In this document: positions 1-5,916 of the stretch, piece after piece
How positions within the stretch are numbered: the stretch's first letter is position 1
Layout: each line of letters begins with the position of its first letter
Assembly: GCA_002452695.1 (NCBI GenBank)
Contig: DKFA01000011.1
Span: forward strand, 1-6,887
Reading direction: 5' to 3'
Length of the DNA stretch: 6,887 bases
Source of the DNA: Dehalococcoidia bacterium UBA6808
GTDB lineage: Bacteria; Chloroflexota; Dehalococcoidia; GIF9; UBA5629
Notes under the pieces: model-generated
What the model was told of the DNA's origin: nothing
What the model saw: only the letters and a program-made list of their open reading frames with translations
The model's database searches: none
Position numbers and translations under genes: made by a program

Positions 1-57
1 TGGTGGTGGCGCGGCATGCACACTGCATGTCCGGGAGGACATTGCCTGAAACCATAG
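1..57 (+). CDS. trpL: trp operon leader peptide, 3' part (start codon upstream of window)
   Basis: Seen: reading from base 1, the frame gives WWWRGMHTACPGGHCLKP and a TAG stop at 55-57, so three tandem TGG codons stand 26 nt before an intrinsic terminator and about 200 nt before trpE. Known: short leader peptides with tandem Trp codons sense charged tRNA-Trp in trp attenuation; three consecutive Trp codons occur in actinobacterial trp leaders such as those of Streptomyces and Corynebacterium. Inferred: ribosomes stall on bases 1-9 when Trp-tRNA is scarce, which changes folding downstream. The seven Trp enzymes here contain only six Trp residues in total, so a WWW run is unlikely to be chance. 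The start codon and SD lie outside the window, so translation is not proven. Alternative: part of a T-box motif, which fits less well. Confidence 0.62.
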   Translation, partial: WWWRGMHTACPGGHCLKP

Positions 58-112
58 CTTCCTAACAGATTTAGCTAACCATAAAAACCTCCTGGATATC
101 CAGGAGGTTTTT
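13..112 (+). promoter_or_regulatory. trp attenuator with mutually exclusive hairpins
   Basis: Seen: bases 27-38 can pair with 88-99 as 12 contiguous pairs, including two G-U (29:97 and 33:93). This would consume the left arm of the terminator at 83-112. Bases 13-20 can pair with 24-31 (8 pairs, one G-U, loop CAC). Bases 25-32 can pair with 37-45 (8 pairs, one bulged T, loop GGGA). Both local hairpins remove bases needed by the long-range helix. Inferred: a ribosome stalled on the Trp codons covers 13-20, favouring the 27-38:88-99 antiterminator and read-through. When Trp is plentiful, the local hairpins form and 88-95 folds into the terminator. Caveat: the 25-45 hairpin could still compete in the starved state, and no folding energies were calculated. 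Confidence 0.6.
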
Positions 113-114
113 TT
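83..114 (+). terminator. intrinsic terminator (attenuator 3:4 hairpin) upstream of trpE
   Basis: Bases 83-112 are a perfect 30-bp palindrome. The GC-rich core CCTCCTGG (88-95) pairs with CCAGGAGG (100-107) around an ATAT loop, flanked by A5 and T5. The T run continues to 114, giving seven T's after the GC stem. This is a textbook Rho-independent terminator on the + strand. Because the flanks are symmetrical it could also act on the - strand. Its position between the leader peptide and trpE makes it the likely attenuation point rather than the end of an unrelated upstream gene. Confidence 0.88.
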
Positions 115-132
115 ATTTACCCAATTTTCAGC

Positions 133-138
133 AGGAGG
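133..138 (+). promoter_or_regulatory. strong SD for the 17-codon mini-frame
   Basis: AGGAGG lies 9 nt before the ATG at 148. It is the best SD in the window and does not serve trpE, whose ATG is 64 nt further on. With the preceding C it repeats CAGGAGG, which also forms the right arm of the terminator (101-107). It is therefore fully complementary to terminator bases 88-94. Confidence 0.6.
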
Positions 139-147
139 AACAAAATT

Positions 148-201
148 ATGAAACAAATCAATCAGGATAAATCGAGCCCGGAAGGCTGGCGGGGGACCTA
201 A
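148..201 (+). CDS. 17-codon upstream mini-cistron coupled to trpE (hypothetical)
   Basis: Seen: ATG at 148 opens MKQINQDKSSPEGWRGT with a TAA stop at 199-201, and a single C separates that stop from the trpE ATG at 203. It has a perfect SD at good spacing, lies after the attenuator and is out of frame with trpE. One Trp codon lies at 187-189, near the end. The product matches no family I recognise. Inferred: translating ribosomes would terminate next to the trpE start and could reinitiate there, coupling trpE to this frame. Passage through the frame would also open the weak CCCG/CGGG stem (177-180:190-193) that overlaps the trpE SD. The ending GWRG loosely recalls enterobacterial TrpL, but that resemblance is too short to weigh. 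It could be a spurious frame. Confidence 0.42.
   Translation: MKQINQDKSSPEGWRGT
191..196 (+). promoter_or_regulatory. trpE ribosome binding site
   Basis: GGGGGA lies 6 nt before the trpE ATG and inside the last codons of the mini-frame. It is a poorer match to the anti-SD than the AGGAGG at 133-138, consistent with trpE depending partly on ribosomes delivered by the mini-frame. Confidence 0.45.
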
Positions 202-202
202 C

Positions 203-1666
203 ATGTATTATCCGTCTTTAGAAGAAGTCAGGAAAATGGCCAGCGACGGCAACCTGGTCCCGGTCTGGCGTGAGATCGTGGCCGACCTCGAGACCCCTGT
301 CTCCGCTTACCTGAAGGTCAGCCGCGGCGGATACTCCTTCCTGCTGGAAAGTGTGGAGGGAGGACAACGCCAGGCGCGCTACAGCTTCATCGGCACCGAT
401 CCCGAAAAGGTGCTCATCACCAACCGCGGCGACCAGGCAGGCCCACTCGAGACGGTCAGGGCCGAGATGTCCAGATACACCCAGGTGCCGCTTCACGGTC
501 TGCCCATCCTCTGCGGGGGAGCGGTCGGCTACCTGGCCTACGAGACTGCCGGGCGCTTCGAGGATCTGCCCGCGCCGGACAACGACCCGCTGGGACTGCC
601 CGAGGCGGTCTTCATGATCGCCAACACCATGCTGGTCTTCGACCACGTCACGCACAAGGTCCTCATCATCTCCAACGCCCATGTCGAGGGCGACGTGGAG
701 GCTGCCTATAACGCGGCCGTCGGGCGCATCGACGAGTTGACCGAACGGCTGAATGCGCCGCTTCCACCTTCACAACCCGCCGCAGTAACGACCGGGACAG
801 GAGAAATAAACTCCAATTTCACACAGGCCGTCTTCGAGGAGCGCGTCAACAAAGTCAAAGACTATATCACCGCCGGTGAGGCCATCCAGGTGGTGCTCTC
901 ACAGCGGCTCTCCAGGCAAACCGCAGCAGCCCCTTTCGATATATACCGCGCGTTGCGCTCGATCAACCCGTCTCCATACATGTACTTTTTGCACCTGGAC
1001 AGCTTCGATATTGTGGGCGCCTCGCCGGAAACGCTGGTCAGGGTGGAGGACGGCATCGTGACCACCCGCCCGCTGGCCGGCACTCGCCCGCGCGGCAGCG
1101 ATTACATAGAGGACGGCATGCTGGCGGATGAGCTGCTGCACGATGAGAAGGAGAGGGCCGAGCACATCATGCTGGTGGACCTGGGCCGCAACGACATCGG
1201 CCGTATCAGCAAGCCTGGCACCGTGGTGGTCAGCGACCTGATGGAGATCGAACGCTACTCCCATGTTATGCATATGGTCACCAACGTGCAGGGCACGCTC
1301 AGCGATGAATACACCGCCTATGATGCCCTGCAGGCCTGTTTCCCGGCCGGCACCGTGTCGGGCGCCCCCAAAATACGCGCCATGCAGATCATCGCAGAAC
1401 TGGAACCCGACAGGCGCGGTCCCTATGCCGGCGCTGTCGGTTACTTCTCTCATAACGGCAACATGGATATGGCCATCGCCATCCGCACGATGGCGGTAAG
1501 GGACGGCACAGCCTACGTGCAAGCCGGCTGCGGCCTGGTCTACGACAGCGTTCCCTCACGCGAGTACCAGGAGACCATGAACAAAGCGCGCGCGCTGCTC
1601 AAGGCTATTGAACAGGCCGAAAATACTTTATCCAAAAGGAGCGACCATGCTTGTATTAATCGATAA
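203..1666 (+). CDS. trpE: anthranilate synthase component I
   Basis: Large subunit of anthranilate synthase. It converts chorismate plus ammonia (supplied by TrpG) to anthranilate and pyruvate, the committed step of cytoplasmic tryptophan synthesis. At 487 aa it has the usual length. The N-terminal domain carries the tryptophan feedback motif LLES (residues 47-50). The C-terminal chorismate-binding domain shows NPSPYM (255-260), GASPE (272-276), RPLAGTRPRG (289-298), DLGRND (326-331), the YSH histidine (H354) and GTVSGAPK (383-390). The Ala in PLAGT, where aminodeoxychorismate synthase PabB has Lys (PIKGT), marks it as TrpE. The N-terminus MYYPSLEE is typical for the family and no in-frame start lies just upstream. 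The 3' end overlaps trpG by 20 nt, so the last residues are shaped by the trpG SD. Expected controls are attenuation in the leader and feedback inhibition by Trp. Confidence 0.97.
   Translation: MYYPSLEEVRKMASDGNLVPVWREIVADLETPVSAYLKVSRGGYSFLLESVEGGQRQARYSFIGTDPEKVLITNRGDQAGPLETVRAEMSRYTQVPLHGLPILCGGAVGYLAYETAGRFEDLPAPDNDPLGLPEAVFMIANTMLVFDHVTHKVLIISNAHVEGDVEAAYNAAVGRIDELTERLNAPLPPSQPAAVTTGTGEINSNFTQAVFEERVNKVKDYITAGEAIQVVLSQRLSRQTAAAPFDIYRALRSINPSPYMYFLHLDSFDIVGASPETLVRVEDGIVTTRPLAGTRPRGSDYIEDGMLADELLHDEKERAEHIMLVDLGRNDIGRISKPGTVVVSDLMEIERYSHVMHMVTNVQGTLSDEYTAYDALQACFPAGTVSGAPKIRAMQIIAELEPDRRGPYAGAVGYFSHNGNMDMAIAIRTMAVRDGTAYVQAGCGLVYDSVPSREYQETMNKARALLKAIEQAENTLSKRSDHACINR
1636..1641 (+). 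promoter_or_regulatory. trpG SD inside the 3' end of trpE
   Basis: AAGGAG lies 5 nt before the ATG at 1647 and fixes that as the trpG start. A longer in-frame option at 1608 would add 13 residues unlike the family and has no comparable SD. Family N-termini begin MLVLIDNYDSFTYN, as here. Confidence 0.8.
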
Positions 1667-2219
1667 TTACGACAGTTTCACCTACAACATTTATCAGTAC
1701 CTGAGCGATCTGGGCGAAAGCGTGAAGGTGGTGCGCAACGACCGCGCCACTCCCGCAGAGATACTCGAGATGGACCCGGACAAGATCGTCATCTCACCCG
1801 GTCCCTCCACTCCCGAGAAGGCCGGCGTCTCCAATGATGTAATTAAACAGATGGGAGAGAGCATCCCAATACTGGGTGTCTGCCTGGGGCATGAATGTGT
1901 CGGTCAAAGCTACGGCGGCATCATCTGCCGCGCCGGCACTATCATGCACGGCAAGTCCTCCCGCATCCATCACAACGGCGAAGGGCTTTTTGCCGGTCTG
2001 CCCGATCCTTTCTATGCCATCCGCTACCACTCGCTGGTGGTCAACCGCGACACTCTGCCCGATTGCCTCGAGGTAACGGCCTGGACCGATGACGGCACCG
2101 TCATGGGCCTGCGGCACAAACAGCACCCCGTCTACGGCGTACAGTTCCACCCTGAATCGTTCATGACACAGGGAGGCAAAGATATATTGAGGAACTTCCT
2201 CAGCTTAAGGAGAAATTAA
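1647..2219 (+). CDS. trpG: anthranilate synthase component II, glutamine amidotransferase
   Basis: Class I glutamine amidotransferase that hydrolyses glutamine and channels ammonia to TrpE. From the ATG at 1647 it has 190 aa, the normal length for a free-standing TrpG. It opens with LIDNYDSFTYN (4-14) and has the oxyanion-strand motif SPGPSTPEKAG (50-60). The nucleophile elbow GVCLGHE (77-83) carries C79, HGK lies at 101-103, and HPES (168-171) supplies the catalytic His168 and Glu170. The elbow ends in Glu where most relatives have Gln (GHQ). This substitution is conservative and the triad is intact, so an active enzyme is expected. The gene starts 20 nt inside trpE and ends 1 nt before trpD, implying coupled translation and matched subunit amounts. 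A role in folate synthesis as PabA is possible too, since some bacteria share one subunit. Confidence 0.95.
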   Translation: MLVLIDNYDSFTYNIYQYLSDLGESVKVVRNDRATPAEILEMDPDKIVISPGPSTPEKAGVSNDVIKQMGESIPILGVCLGHECVGQSYGGIICRAGTIMHGKSSRIHHNGEGLFAGLPDPFYAIRYHSLVVNRDTLPDCLEVTAWTDDGTVMGLRHKQHPVYGVQFHPESFMTQGGKDILRNFLSLRRN

Positions 2220-2220
2220 G

Positions 2221-3240
2221 ATGATCAAAGAAGCTATAGGCAACCTCGTTTCAGGCAACTCATTGACCATGGAGGAAGCGTCCTCCGTAATGGAAGAGAT
2301 CATGGACGGCGCAGCCACGCAGGCCCAGCTCGGGGCTTTCCTGGTCGCACTCAAGCTCAAGGGAGAGACATCCGACGAGGTAGCGGGGCTGGCCAGCGTC
2401 ATGCGCGCACGTTCCAACCGGGTTAAGGTGTCCGGCCCGGTAATCGACATAGTTGGCACCGGCGGGGATGGTTCCAACACCTTCAATATCTCGACCACGG
2501 CAGCTTTCGTCATGGCCGGAGCAGGCCTGAAAGTGGCCAAGCACGGCAACCGCGCCATGAGCAGCCGCTGCGGTTCGGCGGACGTGCTGGAAGCCCTGGG
2601 CGTTAAGATCGAGCTGACGCCGGAACAGGTCCGCAACTGCGTTGATAACGTGGGCATCGGTTTCATGTTTGCCCAGGCTTTTCACCCGGCCATGAAATAC
2701 GCTGCCGCGCCGCGCCGTGAGATCGGCGTACGCACAGTTTTCAATATTCTGGGACCGCTTACCAACCCGGCCGGGGCCCAATATCAAGTCATCGGTGTGC
2801 CCAGCCCGGAGATCGGCGATAAGATCGCCTCGGCCGCGTGCCGCCTGGGCATGAAAAGGGCGCTGGTCGTGCACGGTCTGAACGGCATCGATGAGCTGTC
2901 CATCTCGGGGCAGTCCCTCATATGGGAGATCAACGACGAACAGATCACCTCGGCCCGCAAACATATCCGGCCGGAAGACCTTGGGCTCAATAGCGCCGAC
3001 GGCGATAGCGTACTGGGCGGCACACCCCAGGAAAATGCAGCTATTACCCGCGGCGTATTGAACGGTGAACGTTCAGCGCGCCGTGATGTTGTGCTGCTTA
3101 ATGCAGCCGCAGGTATTTACATCGGCGGCCTGACCGGATCGCTAACTGATGCTGTCTCTATAGCCGCCGCAGCAATCGACAACGGGAAAGCTGCGGACAA
3201 GCTCGACCAGCTTATCCTGTTCTGCCGGGGACTGCAATAA
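2221..3240 (+). CDS. trpD: anthranilate phosphoribosyltransferase
   Basis: Transfers the phosphoribosyl group of PRPP to anthranilate, giving N-(5'-phosphoribosyl)anthranilate. At 339 aa it has the usual length, with a helical N-terminal domain followed by the glycosyltransferase family 3 domain. Visible motifs are the PRPP loop GTGGD (79-83), NIST (89-92), KHGNRAMSS (107-115), the anthranilate-binding stretch RREIGVRTVFN around R165-R166, GPLTNPAG (178-185), and the metal-binding Asp224-Glu225 in GIDELS. Thymidine phosphorylase-like relatives are excluded by the length and by the operon. AAGGAG at 2207-2212 lies 8 nt before the ATG, overlapping the end of trpG. TrpD is separate here and not fused to TrpG as in enterobacteria. 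Confident assignment. Confidence 0.96.
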   Translation: MIKEAIGNLVSGNSLTMEEASSVMEEIMDGAATQAQLGAFLVALKLKGETSDEVAGLASVMRARSNRVKVSGPVIDIVGTGGDGSNTFNISTTAAFVMAGAGLKVAKHGNRAMSSRCGSADVLEALGVKIELTPEQVRNCVDNVGIGFMFAQAFHPAMKYAAAPRREIGVRTVFNILGPLTNPAGAQYQVIGVPSPEIGDKIASAACRLGMKRALVVHGLNGIDELSISGQSLIWEINDEQITSARKHIRPEDLGLNSADGDSVLGGTPQENAAITRGVLNGERSARRDVVLLNAAAGIYIGGLTGSLTDAVSIAAAAIDNGKAADKLDQLILFCRGLQ

Positions 3241-3255
3241 GCTACGGAAAACCTG

Positions 3256-4035
3256 ATGATACTCGATGAGATCGTAGCCAATAAACGCATGGAGCTGGCC
3301 GAATCCATGCGGCGTTTGCCGCTGGATAAAATAACGGCTAGCGCGCGCCGGGCGCCTTCGCCCCACAGCCTGTCCGATGCGATCAGGGGCAGGAAGGTCA
3401 GCCTGATCGCCGAGGTCAAGAAGGCATCGCCATCGCGCGGACTGATCTGCAGGGACTTCGATCCTGTCAAGATCGCAGCCGTCTATGCGGAAAGCGGGGC
3501 AGCGGCCATTTCGGTGCTGACGGAATCGAAATACTTCCAGGGCAGCCTGGACCACCTGAAGTCGATCAGGTGCCTGCTCAAGGCCAGGAAACTGCCGCTG
3601 ATCAGGAAGGACTTCATCTTCAACCCCTACCAGGTCTACGAGGCCCGCGCTTACGGCGCGGACAGCCTGCTGCTGATCGCCCGCATACTCGACAGCGACC
3701 TGCTGATTGAACTGCTCACACTGTCCGGCAGCCTGGGCATGGACTGCCTGGTAGAAATCCACGATGAGGCTGACCTGGAAAAGGCGCTCAACTGTGGAGC
3801 AAAGGTTATCGGCATCAATAATCGCGACCTGCGCACATTCAATACAGACCTGGCGGTAACGCAGCGTCTGAGGCCGCTGGTGCCAAAGGATAAGCTGGTA
3901 GTCAGCGAAAGCGGCATCAGGTCGGCAGCGGATATGGCCCTGATGAAGAAGAGCCGGGTCAACGCTGTGCTGATAGGCGAGGCGCTGACCTCGTCGCCCG
4001 ACCTCGCCGCTAAAATAAAGGAGCTAACAGCATGA
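3256..4035 (+). CDS. trpC: indole-3-glycerol phosphate synthase
   Basis: Decarboxylating ring closure of carboxyphenylaminodeoxyribulose phosphate (CdRP) to indole-3-glycerol phosphate; a TIM-barrel protein. At 259 aa it is a single-domain enzyme, not the TrpC-TrpF fusion of E. coli. Residues matching the known active site are Glu53 and Lys55 in IAEVKKASPSRG, Lys118 in IRKDF, Glu167 in LVEIHDE, Asn188 and Arg190 in GINNRDL, and Glu218-Ser219 in SESGI. The N-terminus MILDEIVANKR is typical and supports the ATG at 3256. Its SD is weak (only a GGA at 3246-3248), and the start is 15 nt after the trpD stop, so translation probably depends on ribosomes finishing trpD. The stop overlaps the trpF start in an ATGA. 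Confidence 0.96.
   Translation: MILDEIVANKRMELAESMRRLPLDKITASARRAPSPHSLSDAIRGRKVSLIAEVKKASPSRGLICRDFDPVKIAAVYAESGAAAISVLTESKYFQGSLDHLKSIRCLLKARKLPLIRKDFIFNPYQVYEARAYGADSLLLIARILDSDLLIELLTLSGSLGMDCLVEIHDEADLEKALNCGAKVIGINNRDLRTFNTDLAVTQRLRPLVPKDKLVVSESGIRSAADMALMKKSRVNAVLIGEALTSSPDLAAKIKELTA
4018..4023 (+). promoter_or_regulatory. trpF SD inside the 3' end of trpC
   Basis: AAGGAG lies 8 nt before the ATG at 4032 and 14 nt before a second in-frame ATG at 4038. The spacing favours 4032, giving the N-terminus MTMIKICG and the ATGA overlap with trpC. Confidence 0.7.
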
Positions 4036-4742
4036 CAATGATTAAGATCTGCGGGGTGACATCGGCGGAGGATGCCGCCGGCATCGCTTCGCTGGGCGCC
4101 GACATTATCGGCCTGGTATTGGCCCCCAGCCGACGCCGCGTTACGCCGGAAAAGGCCGGCGAGATAGTTAGAGCGGTGAAACGTCTTCCCTCTCCCCCTG
4201 CCGTAGCCGGAGTGTTCGTGAATGAACCGGCCTCACTGGTCAACGAGACCGCGGCAGCCTGCGGGCTGGATATCGTGCAGCTGAGCGGCAATGAAAGCTG
4301 GGACTATTGCAGGGGACTCAATTTTCCCTTCATCAACGTAATACACATAATGCCGGGCGATTCAACTGCACAGGTCAACCGTGAAATTGAAGTGGGCTAT
4401 AAATCCGGCCAGCGCCAGCCCTTCGCCTGCATACTCGATTGCCAGAGCGGCGATGCCTACGGGGGCAGCGGTGAGAGCTTCGACTGGGAGATCGCTGCCG
4501 CGGCCTGCGCACGTTTTCCCCTCATTATAGCCGGGGGACTCACACCATTAAATGTCAGACAGCTCATCCGGCGGGCCGGCCCGGCCGGCGTGGACGTCTC
4601 ATCAGGCGTGGAAAGAGACGGGCAGAAAGACCTGGCCCTGGCCGCCGATTTCATCCATGCCGTCAGGCTGACGGGAGGTTCGCTCCGCAACGGAATTCTG
4701 CAAACACTGTTATATAGAGGTGAAAAATATGCTACCAGATGA
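4032..4742 (+). CDS. trpF: phosphoribosylanthranilate isomerase
   Basis: Amadori isomerisation of N-(5'-phosphoribosyl)anthranilate to CdRP by a (beta/alpha)8 enzyme that acts between TrpD and TrpC. The catalytic pair is present: Cys7 in KICGVT as general base and Asp136 in ILDCQSG as general acid. Also seen are Arg36 in SRRRVTPE, VFVNEP (61-66), VQLSGNES (82-89), the phosphate-binding AYGGSG (142-147), AGGLTPLNV (167-175) and GVDVSSGVE (186-194). At 236 aa it is longer than the usual 200-215. The fold should end near VR (211-212), and the last 24 residues form an extra tail translated through the region that holds the trpB SD and start. The tail has no recognisable motif and is probably a by-product of the 14-nt overlap with trpB. 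Assignment is secure. Confidence 0.95.
   Translation: MTMIKICGVTSAEDAAGIASLGADIIGLVLAPSRRRVTPEKAGEIVRAVKRLPSPPAVAGVFVNEPASLVNETAAACGLDIVQLSGNESWDYCRGLNFPFINVIHIMPGDSTAQVNREIEVGYKSGQRQPFACILDCQSGDAYGGSGESFDWEIAAAACARFPLIIAGGLTPLNVRQLIRRAGPAGVDVSSGVERDGQKDLALAADFIHAVRLTGGSLRNGILQTLLYRGEKYATR
4717..4722 (+). promoter_or_regulatory. trpB SD that decides the trpB start
   Basis: GAGGTG lies 6 nt before the ATG at 4729. A GTG at 4720 is in frame and would add three residues, but it sits inside this SD and has no SD of its own. The ATG at 4729 is therefore preferred. Confidence 0.75.
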
Positions 4743-5916
4743 AAAAGGTTACTATGGACAATATGGCGGCAGGTTCGTGCCGGAAACACTGATGCCGGCT
4801 CTGGACGAGTTGGCGGCTGCCTACAGCAAATATAAAACCGACCCGGCTTTCAATAGAGAGCTGGCCGCACTGGAAAAAGACTACTCAGGCCGGCCGACGC
4901 CGCTGTACCATGCCAGGATGCTTACGCAGTACTGTGGCGGAGCGCAGATCTATCTCAAGCGAGAGGACCTGGCGCATACGGGGGCACATAAGATAAACAA
5001 TGCTCTCGGCCAGGGGCTGCTGGCTAAAGCCATGGGTAAACAGAGGATCATTGCCGAGACCGGCGCCGGGCAGCACGGCGTAGCCACCGCTGCTGTCTGC
5101 TCCATGCTGGGGCAACAGTGCATCGTGTACATGGGAGAGGAAGACGTACAGCGCCAGTCGCTCAACGTCTTCCGCATGAAGTTGATGGGGGCTGAGGTGC
5201 GGCCGGTATCATCGGGCAGTAAAACGCTCAAGGACGCCATCAACGAGGCTATCCGTGATTGGGTGAGCAACGTGGCCGACAGCCATTACCTGATCGGCTC
5301 GGTAGTGGGTCCGCATCCCTACCCGCAAATGGTGCGCGACTTCCAGTGCGTGATCGGCAGAGAGGCTCGGGCGCAGTCCCTGGAAAAATACGGCAGGCTG
5401 CCCGACTGCGTTGTCGCCTGTGTGGGTGGTGGCAGCAATGCCATAGGTATCTTTTACCCATTCCTTGAGGATAAGAATGTGAAGCTGATTGGAGTGGAAG
5501 CGGCAGGACGCGGCATTGCTACAGGCAAACACGCCGCCCCGCTGGCTGCCGGCAGGATAGGCGTGCTGCACGGGGCCAGGTCCTACCTGATGCAGGATGA
5601 GATAGGACAGGTCATGGAGACGCACAGTATCTCCGCCGGGCTGGACTATCCCGGCGTCGGCCCGGAGCACAGCTACCTGAAAGACCTGCGCCGAGCAGAG
5701 TATGTTACCGCCAGCGATACGGAGGCGCTGGAGGCCTTTCAGCTATTAAGCCGGCTGGAGGGTATCCTGCCGGCCCTCGAATCCTCGCACGCCCTGGCTT
5801 ATACAATGAAGCTGGCACGGAGGTTGACCAGCGATAAAATTATACTGGTCAACCTTTCCGGCCGTGGGGACAAGGATGTCCACGTTGTTGCCGAAGCGCT
5901 GGGGGTGGAGCTATGA
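4729..5916 (+). CDS. trpB: tryptophan synthase beta chain
   Basis: PLP enzyme that condenses indole with serine to give tryptophan in the alpha2-beta2 complex with TrpA. From the ATG at 4729 it has 395 aa, the normal TrpB1 length, and E. coli positions line up with an offset of one. The PLP Schiff-base lysine is Lys88 in HTGAHKINNALGQ, and the catalytic Glu110 is in AETGAGQHGVATA. The phosphate cup is GGGSNAIG (233-240), Asp306 is in LDYPGVGPEH, Glu351 is in PALESSHA and Ser378 is in NLSGRGDKD. The opening GYYGQYGGRFVPE is the family signature and shows the TrpB1 rather than the longer TrpB2 type. The gene starts inside trpF and ends in an ATGA overlap with trpA, fitting 1:1 synthesis of the two subunits. 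Nothing looks damaged. Confidence 0.97.
   Translation: MLPDEKGYYGQYGGRFVPETLMPALDELAAAYSKYKTDPAFNRELAALEKDYSGRPTPLYHARMLTQYCGGAQIYLKREDLAHTGAHKINNALGQGLLAKAMGKQRIIAETGAGQHGVATAAVCSMLGQQCIVYMGEEDVQRQSLNVFRMKLMGAEVRPVSSGSKTLKDAINEAIRDWVSNVADSHYLIGSVVGPHPYPQMVRDFQCVIGREARAQSLEKYGRLPDCVVACVGGGSNAIGIFYPFLEDKNVKLIGVEAAGRGIATGKHAAPLAAGRIGVLHGARSYLMQDEIGQVMETHSISAGLDYPGVGPEHSYLKDLRRAEYVTASDTEALEAFQLLSRLEGILPALESSHALAYTMKLARRLTSDKIILVNLSGRGDKDVHVVAEALGVEL

Noticed and set aside
2..32. T-box-like motif: GGTGGTGGCGCGG resembles the T-box consensus GGTGGNACCGCG, and 2-3/11-13 can pair with 28-32 around a 7-base bulge.
   Set aside because: The highly conserved AC of the bulge is GG here, and the base expected to pair with the tRNA-Trp discriminator does not fit. 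Such a hairpin would occupy 28-32 and block the antiterminator, the opposite of T-box logic. The leader-peptide reading explains more. Upstream sequence with stem I would reopen it.
42..65. Tiny TTG frame (7 codons) after GGGAGGA at 33-39.
   Set aside because: SD-to-start spacing is only 2 nt, the start codon is rare, and it overlaps the better supported leader frame. No independent support.
115..147. Possible internal promoter between the terminator and the mini-frame (AT-rich stretch).
   Set aside because: No convincing -35/-10 pair with 16-18 nt spacing. The AT richness is explained by the terminator T tract and leader composition.
899..1522. Long antisense frame inside trpE (and similar ones opposite trpD, trpC and trpB).
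   Set aside because: These are expected in GC-rich coding DNA. They oppose strongly conserved sense proteins, have no SD or family resemblance, and are shadows.
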